Virus record (IMG/VR): IMGVR_UViG_3300045974_000283
Span: 1 to 64,000 of that record
Reading direction: 5' to 3' (one strand)
DNA length: 64,000 bases
Origin: a virus
Shown: positions 16,038 to 25,221 of the stretch, one piece after another
Numbering within the stretch: position 1 is the stretch's first letter
How the letters are laid out: each line of letters starts with the position of its first letter
The notes under the pieces: generated by a model
The model's input: the letters and a program-made list of their open reading frames with translations, nothing else
Database searches by the model: none
What the model was told of the DNA's origin: nothing
Program-made: the position numbers and the translations under genes

Positions 16038-19000
16038 ATGTCGAACCCTGACCAATCTCTAGGCGAGATACTCTCAGCCGCAGCCGAGATATTCTTGCCG
16101 GGCTCCACCACGACTGCGGTGACGGTGCAGGTCCCCACTCCGGCACAGAACAACCTCAAGCTCCAGACGGACCTGAACACCGGACGCCTGTCGCGCGCTG
16201 TCCCGCCTAAGCCTTGGCCGGGCGAAGAGCCGAAGACCCAAAACCGCAAGGCGCGGAAACTTGTCATGAAGACCTACGACGACGAAGAAACCAATGAGGA
16301 ATCCGAAGATGACGGAGAAAAGCTTCTTCGGAAGCTCCCAGCCAAGAGCAAATCGTACACTGAGTTGGAGGCAGAGAAGGCGGCAGCGGGCATCCAGAAG
16401 AACCCGAAAGTCGGTTTCAAGTCCTTCACCGATACCCTGGAAATGGCTCGGGAGCAGAGTCTTGTCAAAGCGCGGCCTTTGCCAGAATGGACGCAAGCGT
16501 TCAACGTGAACGCGCATCACGACGATGCGTTCTATCCGATTCTGGTGGACCTTCGCTCCGAGCGCACCCTGAGCGAGATCACCAAGAAGCTGGAAGAACA
16601 ACGGCTGAATGAGGAGAACCGGAACCGCCCGCGTCTGTTCCTGTCCGCCTTCAATGAGACTGGAGCTGCGCGCGAAGTTCACCTTGACGGGCTGCTCAAC
16701 GCGTCGAATCGACTCAGCTTCTTGACGGCTTCCGTCATGAAAGGGTTCCTCATGAGCCCAATCTCACGCGCAGAGCTCGACTACCTGTATGAGGAAGTCG
16801 TTCACAAGTTCGGGATGGATACGAGCTGGTTCTCCTCGACAAAAGACCCATCAGCTGTGAAGTGTTCGTTGGAAGAACGCCGCGTCGTTGAGGACCTGAT
16901 GGTGAACGTGCGATACGCACGAACGCGTTCGCGTGACCACCATCTCCACAGCATCTGCAACGATTTTGGATACAGCAACGGTGACCGTATCCGTCCTTTG
17001 CCGAAGACTTCGAAGTCGATTGAGACCCGCTCGAAGATGCTGGACTACTTCTACGAGTTCGACACGTATATCGAGATCCCGTCGTCGGTGATGTCTTGCG
17101 ATTACACCCCCGAATCGCTGTTCAATGGACGTGAAATCTGCCTCATGCCGCTCGTGTCGAACTTCAAGTCGCACTTGGCCGAAGACAAGTTGGCGACCTG
17201 CGGACCTCGTTACTCGCCTGAGTGGGAGAACCGCCGCCTCGATCAGGAAACCAGCTTTGTGGTCGTGTGGGTTCCCCGCGAGCAGTTCATCACTCCCCGC
17301 GAAGGTGCCAATCCTTTGACCGGGGTCTCGCAGTATCTGCGAGCGGGTATTGCCACGGGAGCGTTCTTACCGGAAAACGACCAGACGGCAAATCCCGTGT
17401 CGCGGGCTGACGCAGCCGCTTTCATCGAGAAAGTTTACTCCGAAAACGTGTCTTGGACCCGGCGTCTCAACTTCGAGCTGGAAGGCGTGAATGTCATCAA
17501 GGACATGGCCGACACCATGCTCCCCGAGGAGATTGGATTGTTGCAGGAGAATGTGACGACGAAACCGTTCCTGTTCGTGGACTGTGGCGCGCTGGACCCA
17601 ATCGTGCAATCCTTTGGGGCGGAGTTCTGCGCCCTGTTCAACTCGCCGGTGCGCGATCGCACTTTCCCGATGTACTTCAACCGCTCAACGACGAACGACG
17701 ATCATCGGAAGAAACGGAACGTGGTGTTCCCGATCCAGCCCCTCCGAGACTACGTCTACCGCAACGACGGCATGTTGAAAATTTCGTGGAAGACCTATCA
17801 AGACAACGATACGAGCAAAGGCTACACGGAAGTCGAGGATGAACTCGTCCGGAGCCTTGGCATCAAGAGTACGGATGAGGTCAAGACCGAGAATACTTTC
17901 AACCTTGACGCGTGGACGGCTTCCTTCGATGATCCGTGCTTCGACGTGGAGCACGTCGTGTTCATCGACGACCACCACCGTCAAGACCGACTCAGTGCAA
18001 TCCGGGCGGCGCTGGGATCGGTCGGTGTCACCTTCGACCCCGAAATCCTGTTGGACTTCCTTGTTCGCGTGTGCATCGGCAGCGCCCCGGACTTTCTGAT
18101 AGCGTTCACCGGGCGAAACGCTGGAGTGCAGAGCTTTGACTACTTGCTGAGGCACTACTTTGCAGGAAACCTCACGGCTCCAAAATCGGTTGGATCCTTC
18201 TTGCACATGATCGGTCGAAGGGGGTTAGCTGACAACCAAGACCGTGCTCGGGGTCTGGCGCTGATTGAAGCTGTCGAGGCCCTGCCGCGGTCCGCGGGTT
18301 TGGTGGATCCGACCGCCATCCTGTCTCCCGGTGAGTGTGCCGTCAATCCGCTGAACACCGTTGGTATGAGCCCCCGCAAGGGTAAGCCTGCTCCAGCGGC
18401 GAAGAAGAAACCACGGCCCCGCGACGATGAGGACGATGAAGAGGAAGAAGAGGAAGAATCCAAAAAGGATGACGATGAAGAGGACGAAAACTTCCAAGAG
18501 ACACCCGCAACGGAGCGCGTTCTCCGCGAAACCCGGAATGACGATCAGGATGACAAGGAAAAACTCCGTGCGGAATACCTGGACCTGCTCTCTTTGCTTT
18601 CTCAGCAAGACCAGACGTCTAAGCTCGGCTGTCTTGTCTCGGCCGAGCGCCGCAATCTCGTCGTGGCAGCAGGCATCGAGAACGTGAGTGAGTTTGCCTA
18701 CATGAAAACTGGCGACTCGATCTATTCAAATCTGTTCACTGCTCAAAACCTGGACTACGAACGGGTGTCAGTGATCAACCGGGCAACGGCGACCAAGCTG
18801 TCAGCGTCCAGCAAGAAAGCGCAGGAACGGCTTTTGGCGGGATCCAAGGATCAGCTGTCTACATCAGAAACCGTTTCCAAGCGGGTGAAAACCGCTGCCG
18901 AAACCCTGCGCGCCTTGGAGCAAGCGCGAGGTGAAGTGCGCAAGCAAATGGAACGGTATCAGGTTCACCTTGAGGACCTGCGCGAGGGCATCCTGATACG

Positions 19001-19985
19001 GTCGGGTCGCTCATTGCGAATCTTCACGCCGGAGAAACTTCGCAAGGAGCTTGAGGCGTTCCCGTTCATCCAGTCGCTTCGGGTGGTCGGTGACACCGTC
19101 TACTTGGTGATGCAGCCCGCAATCGTTACGCTGGAATCCGCTGAAGCATTCTGGGAAGTCAAGCGTGTCCAGGGATACGGCGAGTTCGTCGAAAAGTGGG
19201 CGGCGGCAGTTCAAAGCTCCTGGCCCTGCGGGAGTGCTGAAAAGGCGGCGATTCAGAAGGTGATCCTGAAAAGCGAACAGTTCAAGCATCTTGCCACCAA
19301 GTACGGCACTCGTCTCCCGGACGAGAAGATCCACATAGCGGACCGGGATGACGAGGTTCATCGGTTCCTTCAGCTGGCAATTCGCGACGCGGGTTTCCAG
19401 CGGTATGTACCGGCGATGAGCATGGGACTCACGGTGAAGGACGTTTATGAGAAGTCCGACACCACGAATCCGGTCAAGCTGTCCATGTTCGGAATAGGAG
19501 TGGGCATCCGGGACTTCGAGGAGAGTCATGCCGAGCAGCTGAACGAGCTCAAGCTGTCACCAGAAATCTACGGAGTTCTTGAACCTCTATACACGAAGTG
19601 GCGAAACACCCTTCAACCCAAGGTCACCGGATCATCAAGCAAGAAGATGGACGCCCTGGAAAGTTGGAAAGAGGAATACCAGAAACTGAAAAGCACTCCG
19701 TACGGTTCCATCATTTCAACCGAGCTGACGACGGCAGGCTTCGACAGGTTCGTTCAGGGCAAGCCGCTCACGCCTCACCTCAAGATCAGTGGCAACTCCT
19801 GCTGGTCCTCTTTCAAGGACGCCATCAATCTGTCGCTGCGAAAACGTCGTCATCTGGAAGCCATGCTTTTGTGCCGGGACTTCTTCACCTCTGCCACTGA
19901 TAACGTGACGGGTATCCCGGGCTTGCTGGAAATGCCCACAAAGGAACCGTCAATCAAGTTCGTCTCAAACCGCGTCAGCTTCTAA
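16038..19985 (+). CDS. Very large unknown protein (1315 aa)
   Basis: The largest gene in the window. It has a charged N-terminal region (DDEETNEESEDDGEK), a large globular-looking part (about 140-770), a Lys/Pro then Asp/Glu linker (about 780-830, DDEDDEEEEEEESKKDDDEE), a helical region (about 890-990, RALEQARGEVRKQMERYQ) and a C-terminal globular part. No Walker motif, HExxH, JAB or RING-like motif was found by eye. Only 9 bp separate it from the E1-like gene, so it may be a partner or substrate of that system. Confidence 0.65.
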   Translation: MSNPDQSLGEILSAAAEIFLPGSTTTAVTVQVPTPAQNNLKLQTDLNTGRLSRAVPPKPWPGEEPKTQNRKARKLVMKTYDDEETNEESEDDGEKLLRKLPAKSKSYTELEAEKAAAGIQKNPKVGFKSFTDTLEMAREQSLVKARPLPEWTQAFNVNAHHDDAFYPILVDLRSERTLSEITKKLEEQRLNEENRNRPRLFLSAFNETGAAREVHLDGLLNASNRLSFLTASVMKGFLMSPISRAELDYLYEEVVHKFGMDTSWFSSTKDPSAVKCSLEERRVVEDLMVNVRYARTRSRDHHLHSICNDFGYSNGDRIRPLPKTSKSIETRSKMLDYFYEFDTYIEIPSSVMSCDYTPESLFNGREICLMPLVSNFKSHLAEDKLATCGPRYSPEWENRRLDQETSFVVVWVPREQFITPREGANPLTGVSQYLRAGIATGAFLPENDQTANPVSRADAAAFIEKVYSENVSWTRRLNFELEGVNVIKDMADTMLPEEIGLLQENVTTKPFLFVDCGALDPIVQSFGAEFCALFNSPVRDRTFPMYFNRSTTNDDHRKKRNVVFPIQPLRDYVYRNDGMLKISWKTYQDNDTSKGYTEVEDELVRSLGIKSTDEVKTENTFNLDAWTASFDDPCFDVEHVVFIDDHHRQDRLSAIRAALGSVGVTFDPEILLDFLVRVCIGSAPDFLIAFTGRNAGVQSFDYLLRHYFAGNLTAPKSVGSFLHMIGRRGLADNQDRARGLALIEAVEALPRSAGLVDPTAILSPGECAVNPLNTVGMSPRKGKPAPAAKKKPRPRDDEDDEEEEEEESKKDDDEEDENFQETPATERVLRETRNDDQDDKEKLRAEYLDLLSLLSQQDQTSKLGCLVSAERRNLVVAAGIENVSEFAYMKTGDSIYSNLFTAQNLDYERVSVINRATATKLSASSKKAQERLLAGSKDQLSTSETVSKRVKTAAETLRALEQARGEVRKQMERYQVHLEDLREGILIRSGRSLRIFTPEKLRKELEAFPFIQSLRVVGDTVYLVMQPAIVTLESAEAFWEVKRVQGYGEFVEKWAAAVQSSWPCGSAEKAAIQKVILKSEQFKHLATKYGTRLPDEKIHIADRDDEVHRFLQLAIRDAGFQRYVPAMSMGLTVKDVYEKSDTTNPVKLSMFGIGVGIRDFEESHAEQLNELKLSPEIYGVLEPLYTKWRNTLQPKVTGSSSKKMDALESWKEEYQKLKSTPYGSIISTELTTAGFDRFVQGKPLTPHLKISGNSCWSSFKDAINLSLRKRRHLEAMLLCRDFFTSATDNVTGIPGLLEMPTKEPSIKFVSNRVSF

Positions 19986-19994
19986 GGAACCAAC

Positions 19995-20702
19995 ATGGAC
20001 CTCACTCGTCACCGCTATGTTTTCGATCCCGCTCAGTTCAACGACAGGCAGCTCACTGTCGCGGTCATCGGGGCGGGCGCCCTCGGCTCTCAGGTGGCAC
20101 TGCACCTGAGCAAGCTCGGCCTCGACCGCGTCTATGTCATCGACGACGATCAAGTCGAGGGTCACAACCTACCGAATCAGCTGACCTACGGGGAAGACGA
20201 CATCGGCAAGTACAAAGCCGTGGCTTTGGCAAATCGCCTGAATCTACTGCGAGGCGGTTCCGACTTCGGTGCGGATGTCGTTTGGCCTGTCGTGCGTCGT
20301 GCTCCGATCGGATACGTGGCGGAAGCCGCCGCTGTCTTCGTCTGCGTGGACAGCATGAAGGCGCGGAAGGAAATCGCGGATTTCGCGTTCACCAACTGCC
20401 CACCTAGTACCCTGTTAATAGATGGTAGGATCGGTGCCTATACCGGTTCTGCCCTGATATCACGTGTCGGGCTGGAAAACGAAGTCGAGGGCTACAGGCA
20501 AACCCTGTACTCCGATTCCGATGTCCAGCCCGACACGGGTAGCTGTGGGGAGACCCTCAGCATCGGAGCCACTGCGAGCATCATCGCGGCGCAGATGGTC
20601 TGGCTGTTCATGCAGCGTTTCTCAACCGCCGAAATCCCTCGGCATGTCAACGAAGTGATCTTTTCCGTCAACCCCTGGAGCCTCATGGCTCGTTCTTTCT
20701 GA
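19995..20702 (+). CDS. E1-like activating enzyme (ThiF/MoeB/UBA family)
   Basis: 235 residues. Rossmann nucleotide-binding loop VIGAGALGS (24-32), Asp50-52 at the strand end, a HNLPNQL stretch (58-63), GKYK with the ATP-contacting Lys (71-74) and VDS (118-120) reproduce the order of motifs in ThiF/MoeB/E1 adenylating enzymes. Cys184 in TGSCGET aligns by position with the SCAEAG region of MoeB, a candidate thioester cysteine. Such enzymes adenylate the C-terminal Gly of a beta-grasp protein; one ending in Gly-Gly is encoded 9 bp downstream. I see no CxxC zinc site. Confidence 0.85.
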   Translation: MDLTRHRYVFDPAQFNDRQLTVAVIGAGALGSQVALHLSKLGLDRVYVIDDDQVEGHNLPNQLTYGEDDIGKYKAVALANRLNLLRGGSDFGADVVWPVVRRAPIGYVAEAAAVFVCVDSMKARKEIADFAFTNCPPSTLLIDGRIGAYTGSALISRVGLENEVEGYRQTLYSDSDVQPDTGSCGETLSIGATASIIAAQMVWLFMQRFSTAEIPRHVNEVIFSVNPWSLMARSF

Positions 20703-20711
20703 AAGCAAACC

Positions 20712-21455
20712 ATGTCCAAAATCAACGTCACGTTCCGTTCCGCCCTCGGCTCTGTCTTCACCGCTGCGGTGGATGCGGGCACCTCCCTCCGTCAGGCTTT
20801 CAATCAGGCTGTCGGCAAGACCTACGGTGCCATCGACCACCAAGAAATCACGGCTGAAGGCGCGAAGGTCAGCAAGGAGAAGAAGCTGAGCGCCGACCTC
20901 GAAGTCGCCGTCGTCCTGAAGGGCGAAACGGCCCCTGTCGCCAGCTCGGCGACTCCGGCGAACACGGAAACCGCAAGCGATTCCGTCGCTGAAAGCACCA
21001 CGACCACGGAGACCTCCAATGCCAACACCGCAGACACCGCACAAAGCGCCACCGAAGGCACCGCCACCGATGCCGTCCAAGGATCAGCCGAACAGGCCGC
21101 AGAAGGCACCACCGAAACCGCGAACGCTCAACCGGCCGAGGGCGTGAAGGCCGAGACCGAGACGGCTTCTGTCGCCTCGGCTTCCGGCATCGAGGCGGTT
21201 CCAGTCGGCACGGCTCCGGTTGTCGAGAAGGTCAGCGTGACCTTCAAGGGCATGGGCTCCGGCCGTGGTTCGCCCGACATCATCGTGCAGCGCAACAAGG
21301 GCACGCCGCTGTCTGAGTTCCTGACTGAGTCTTCGCTCGTGTCTGTGTCCAAGGGCAAGCGCTTCTTCGACCAGACCAACAAGTCGATCCCGGTCGGCAT
21401 GTTGATCCAGGCGAACATGGCGCTGTCGGCACGGGCCGCGTCATCCGGCGGCTGA
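20712..21455 (+). CDS. Double beta-grasp (ubiquitin-like) protein ending in Gly-Gly
   Basis: 247 residues. Two similar small domains (about 1-70, KINVTFRSALG...VAVVLKG, and about 172-245, EKVSVTFKGMG...) are joined by a Thr/Ala/Glu-rich linker of about 100 residues. Both have the strand-helix-strand pattern of a ubiquitin/ThiS-like beta-grasp. The protein ends ...ARAASSGG with no extra residues, the mature form of a conjugatable or sulphur-carrier modifier. Pairing with the adjacent E1-like gene strongly suggests that it is adenylated at this tail. A stem-loop follows the stop. Fold assignment is by pattern only. Confidence 0.7.
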   Translation: MSKINVTFRSALGSVFTAAVDAGTSLRQAFNQAVGKTYGAIDHQEITAEGAKVSKEKKLSADLEVAVVLKGETAPVASSATPANTETASDSVAESTTTTETSNANTADTAQSATEGTATDAVQGSAEQAAEGTTETANAQPAEGVKAETETASVASASGIEAVPVGTAPVVEKVSVTFKGMGSGRGSPDIIVQRNKGTPLSEFLTESSLVSVSKGKRFFDQTNKSIPVGMLIQANMALSARAASSGG

Positions 21456-21474
21456 TCGTTCGGTAGTTCGTCAC

Positions 21475-21498
21475 GAGGGTCCGCGATCGCGGACCCTC
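21475..21498 (+). terminator. 24-bp perfect palindrome, terminator or attenuator
   Basis: GAGGGTCCGC-GATC-GCGGACCCTC can form a 10-bp stem with a GATC loop, followed by a T-rich run (TTCCCTCTT). It lies 20 bp after the ubiquitin-like gene and probably reduces read-through into 21520. Confidence 0.65.
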
Positions 21499-21519
21499 TT
21501 CCCTCTTCACATCGTCACC

Positions 21520-21885
21520 ATGAAACACGCACATCGCACACGCAAGCCGAACGCGCACGAACGAGCCCTGATGGCCGAGTGGGAGCGCACGGTGAAAAAG
21601 CATTCCGCTCCGTTGGACCGTGGTGCCAAGGCCAAGGGCGTAAAACGCGCAAAGCCGCAGAAAGCAGAGTCGCTGATTCCGCCTTCAGGCTACTCGATGG
21701 TTGAGCCGTCACGCGTGAGTGTGGAAACCTTCCAGCGCAAGTTCGTTGGCTCAGTGGCACCACGGCAGTCCACTCAGTACACGGGGACTGAGATGCTCGG
21801 TGTCAGCACGATGCACAAGTCCAACTCGACGCCTGTCTTCTCGAAAGAAGCCGCGATCGACATCGCCCGCATGAGGAGGGGCTGA
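21520..21885 (+). CDS. Unknown basic protein (121 aa)
   Basis: The first half is strongly basic (Lys/Arg/Ala/His), the second half Ser/Thr-rich with a conserved-looking end (MHKSNSTPVFSKEAAIDIAR). Possibly a nucleic-acid-binding or adaptor protein. Its ATG has only a weak ribosome site. The next gene starts 1 bp after the stop. Confidence 0.5.
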   Translation: MKHAHRTRKPNAHERALMAEWERTVKKHSAPLDRGAKAKGVKRAKPQKAESLIPPSGYSMVEPSRVSVETFQRKFVGSVAPRQSTQYTGTEMLGVSTMHKSNSTPVFSKEAAIDIARMRRG

Positions 21886-21886
21886 G

Positions 21887-22714
21887 ATGGACTATTTGCT
21901 GGACCCTCTCCTGTGCTACACGAGGCCCATGCGAACCGCCTACAAGATTTATCCAGAGCATCTATGGCTGGCCGCGTTCAACTTGATCCAGGCAGTAGCC
22001 GGTCCCTGCGCGGACCACCCTGTAACGAGTGATCCCTACGATCCGAACAGAGGCAGCTTCCGCATGTTCAAGACGAGCGTCTACGTGGACTGGAACGTCA
22101 GTGCCGAGATCTTCATCAAAGAGAATGCCACTGACGTGTGGCTGAACTACATAGCTGATGTTCATGTGCCGCGTAGAAGCAAGACAGCGCTCGTCTTCAA
22201 CATGAAGATTTTCCTAGGTGACGCCTCTGGTCAGTTTGCGCTGAGCAGCCACCAGAGCCCGGAGAAGGACTTCAACGTCTATCTACTGTTCGATGACACG
22301 CCGTTCGCCGGCGAACCGTTCGCCTTAGTCTTCAACGACCGCCCCCGATCGCCACCAGGAGGGGCTCGGTCCTTGACCCGTTCCGATACTACCCTCGAAC
22401 TTGATCCCTACCTTGATTGGGCGCCGGTTCAAGGGCCTTTGTGGACAGACGGACGAAAGTTCCGGCATCCGATGGTCTGGGGGCCGAGAGCTGCGCGAGT
22501 CGCTGGAGCTGTGATAACCAAAGCGGTCGAGGAAGCCTGCGCTGTGAGGGGGAACTCAGAAGTCTCGATACCCGGTATGAAAGCGGCCCTTGACTGGAAA
22601 CGCATCTTCACGAAGCCTATCGTAATGGCTGCCCTGTGTTCCTCACAGGAAATCAACCCTGAGCAGTTCACGTCAGACCTTCTCTTCTCTGGACAGAGAC
22701 ACCTCGTATTATGA
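21887..22714 (+). CDS. Unknown protein, paralogue A of a tandem pair
   Basis: 275 residues. It resembles the next gene's product in order and motif: YLLFDDTPFAGEPFALVF versus LHFLENTPFEKEPFALTI, HPMVWGPRAARVAGAVITKA versus a DMTWGPGKL segment, and similar C-termini (LLFSGQRHLVL versus MLFPMQEHLEP). Probably an old tandem duplication. Function not recognised. The stop overlaps the next ATG (ATGA). Confidence 0.55.
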   Translation: MDYLLDPLLCYTRPMRTAYKIYPEHLWLAAFNLIQAVAGPCADHPVTSDPYDPNRGSFRMFKTSVYVDWNVSAEIFIKENATDVWLNYIADVHVPRRSKTALVFNMKIFLGDASGQFALSSHQSPEKDFNVYLLFDDTPFAGEPFALVFNDRPRSPPGGARSLTRSDTTLELDPYLDWAPVQGPLWTDGRKFRHPMVWGPRAARVAGAVITKAVEEACAVRGNSEVSIPGMKAALDWKRIFTKPIVMAALCSSQEINPEQFTSDLLFSGQRHLVL

Positions 22715-23646
22715 ACTCACTGAATCTGGAAGTATCCCAAACGGCACCGCACATGGAAGAAATCGTGAGCCCCGGGAATCTGTGGATCACCCTGTTCAAC
22801 TATTGGGCGATGGTGCGCAGATCCCTCAAGTCGGGAGGGCAAGAAGAAAGTACTCTGCATCTCCACGTGTCTTGGCATTCTGGGGCAGAGACCGAGCAGG
22901 TAATGAATTCTATCTGGCTCGATGATGACGACGACAGCGGGGATTGGCGAAGCAAGGGCGTTCTGATCTGCGATTCTTTCAAGACGAGTCAGCCCGGTCG
23001 TGTATGGCAATGGGGTGATGCCATCCGGAACGAAACGCGGTCGATCGTCGTCTTCAGTATGGAAGACTGGAGCCCGCTTGGGGCCACACAGATTCCCCGG
23101 AAGCGCCGGAAGGTGATACTGCACTTCCTCGAGAACACACCTTTCGAGAAGGAACCCTTCGCCCTGACGATTCAGTATCGGTCGAAGACTCAGCGAGAGA
23201 CTGGCAACCCGTACCGAAAGAAGGACCCCTTTGAGATTTCCGTGTACGATCAATGGGATCTTGTTGGAACGATTCTGGGTCACCGGACCTCAGTTTCCAT
23301 TCAGAGGGTGTTTCACCCTTTCTTGGATTGGAATCGCGGCGATATGACTTGGGGGCCGGGTAAGCTGCCGAATCAAAAGACCTTGAACGATCGCTATCTC
23401 TCGTTGATCAAAGTGTCTTTGAAGAAGGCTAAGATTGTGAGTATCGCGCTGCTGAAGGCGCTGGAAGAAACTTCTGTGCTCGGCCTCGAGAAGATGGTCA
23501 TTCGTTCGGGTTTGGAAAAGTTCTCAGACAGATTCTCGACACTCGGCTGTCCGTTCAGCAAGTTCACTTTCCACGGGCATCCCATCCTGTGGGAATCAAT
23601 CACCCCAGAAATGTTATTCCCGATGCAGGAACACTTGGAACCATGA
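22711..23646 (+). CDS. Unknown protein, paralogue B of a tandem pair
   Basis: 311 residues. Shared blocks with the upstream gene product are described there. This copy is longer in the middle, with a Lys/Arg-rich stretch (YRSKTQRETGNPYRKKDP). It has an acidic DDDDDSGDW segment near residue 70. No catalytic motif seen. Overlaps the next ATG by 4 bp. Confidence 0.55.
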   Translation: MNSLNLEVSQTAPHMEEIVSPGNLWITLFNYWAMVRRSLKSGGQEESTLHLHVSWHSGAETEQVMNSIWLDDDDDSGDWRSKGVLICDSFKTSQPGRVWQWGDAIRNETRSIVVFSMEDWSPLGATQIPRKRRKVILHFLENTPFEKEPFALTIQYRSKTQRETGNPYRKKDPFEISVYDQWDLVGTILGHRTSVSIQRVFHPFLDWNRGDMTWGPGKLPNQKTLNDRYLSLIKVSLKKAKIVSIALLKALEETSVLGLEKMVIRSGLEKFSDRFSTLGCPFSKFTFHGHPILWESITPEMLFPMQEHLEP

Positions 23647-24653
23647 GCAAATCGAATCAATACGCGGATCAGCAGAAATGGTCGCAACGATGCCGCGACA
23701 AAGCCTACGGGTCGAAGCGGAGTCGCGACGAGTTCATCGGTTCAACCGTCAGACCCATAGTTCAAGTGTTCTTGGATTCACCGCCGGACTCGTTGTTCCC
23801 GAATGTCGGTATGCTCCGGAACGCCGAGGCGGTTCCCATGCACAGCGCTCCCGGAGCACGGAACCCGAACACCGCGAAGCTGGCCCTGCTCAGCGTCCTA
23901 GACAGGTGCCGTCCGTGGACGGGTCCAGAGTTCGTTGGACATGCTGACGAGGGGGACAAGACGAACAGCTTCATGTGTCTTCAGCTGAAGGTGACGAATG
24001 CGGGTGAGACAGGTAGGATCGTTCAGGTCTCCATGCGTCGCCGCGAGCTGCCGCATTATGTTCTTCAAGAGGACGCGGTCCATCCAGACATCCATATAGT
24101 CGAAGAGACGCATATGCAGTCGTACGCCAATGGACTGGTGCGGTGGGCGCAGAAGAAAGCCGTTCGTACTTGGGAAGCCCCGTGGTTTGTGGCGACACGG
24201 CATCTGGGAGATTTCCGGTTCAGCGAACGGGACCACAAGACGCTGATCTTCAAGCCCGGCAAGTCCGCCTTCGTCGACAAACAGTTCATCCGCTCCGTGA
24301 ACCTGTCGTCGTATGATGGCAAGGCTCCGGATCAACTGAACGCTCGTCACTCCGATGTGCTCCAGAGGCTGGAACTCGCGGCGATGGAAGCGCTCGTCGG
24401 GAATACTTGCCTTATCGCCTACATGGTGGGCACTGAGCTTGTCGTTCGCGAGAAAGCTGAGGAGGGCGGGGCTAACCAAAATTTGCGGATATTCCCGCAT
24501 CAAAACGTAATCACCAGCTGCGCGAGGCAGACCGGGAAGACATGGGTCGCCGCTCAGATGTCAATGGGTAAGAACACCTATCATCAGATCCAGGGCCTGA
24601 TCAACGCTGCACTAGCGAATCCGATGATGATATCACCCAAAGGAAAACCATGA
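23643..24653 (+). CDS. Unknown protein (336 aa)
   Basis: Third gene of a coupled string (ATGA overlaps at both ends). Basic N-terminus (WSQRCRDKAYGSKRSRDE). Near the C-terminus SCARQTGKTWVAAQM resembles a Walker A of the terminase type, but no Walker B or nuclease region follows, so I do not call it an ATPase. Function unknown. Confidence 0.5.
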   Translation: MSKSNQYADQQKWSQRCRDKAYGSKRSRDEFIGSTVRPIVQVFLDSPPDSLFPNVGMLRNAEAVPMHSAPGARNPNTAKLALLSVLDRCRPWTGPEFVGHADEGDKTNSFMCLQLKVTNAGETGRIVQVSMRRRELPHYVLQEDAVHPDIHIVEETHMQSYANGLVRWAQKKAVRTWEAPWFVATRHLGDFRFSERDHKTLIFKPGKSAFVDKQFIRSVNLSSYDGKAPDQLNARHSDVLQRLELAAMEALVGNTCLIAYMVGTELVVREKAEEGGANQNLRIFPHQNVITSCARQTGKTWVAAQMSMGKNTYHQIQGLINAALANPMMISPKGKP

Positions 24654-25213
24654 CCCGGTACAACACGCGAAACGCCGAGCCGAACCGCTCGGAGCGTCGG
24701 ACGACTCTGGCATTGAACCGCCGAAAGATGGCCGTGCTAGAACTTCTTGAAGCCGCGACAGTAGACACCGTCGCGATGAACTCGGCCAAAGCCGGGGACC
24801 GGTTTCTCTTGCTCGTGCTCAAGCCGTGGCCTGAGAACGCCAGCTTGAAAGGACCTAGGGTGCGGATCACTCTGCAGGAAGCTGAGGTGGCTGCTGACGA
24901 GCAGGTCGTAAACCTACTCGGCCAGATAAAAGAGTCCATCTGGGCTCGGTTCGGGCGGGGTGAGGATGCTTTCGAGAAAGAACCCGTCTATGAGAAAGAC
25001 GGGTGGGTGAACCAATACGCACGGATGTTCGCTGATCGATACGGCTACGTTGCAGATCGGTTCGAGGACAGGGACCGTATCTTGCGACCTGACCACGAGG
25101 TAGACTATCAGGTCTTCAAGACGGCCTTGCTAGAGACGCTCGCGGTAGGGACCATGTTCGTCTACCGAAGCAAGGACAAGAAGCAAGTCATTTCAATCGC
25201 AGTAGACACCTAA
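24650..25213 (+). CDS. Unknown protein (187 aa)
   Basis: Arg-rich N-terminus (RNAEPNRSERRTTLALNRRK), then a mixed alpha/beta domain with a Trp/Tyr-rich centre (DGWVNQYARMFADRYGYV). No family recognised. Last gene of the string that begins at 21887. Confidence 0.5.
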   Translation: MTRYNTRNAEPNRSERRTTLALNRRKMAVLELLEAATVDTVAMNSAKAGDRFLLLVLKPWPENASLKGPRVRITLQEAEVAADEQVVNLLGQIKESIWARFGRGEDAFEKEPVYEKDGWVNQYARMFADRYGYVADRFEDRDRILRPDHEVDYQVFKTALLETLAVGTMFVYRSKDKKQVISIAVDT

Positions 25214-25221
25214 GGAACACC

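Noticed and set aside
24509-24554. SCARQTGKTWVAAQM segment as a terminase-type Walker A
   Set aside because: The protein (23643-24653) ends about 35 residues later with no Walker B or nuclease part, and the segment is at its C-terminus; most likely a chance match.
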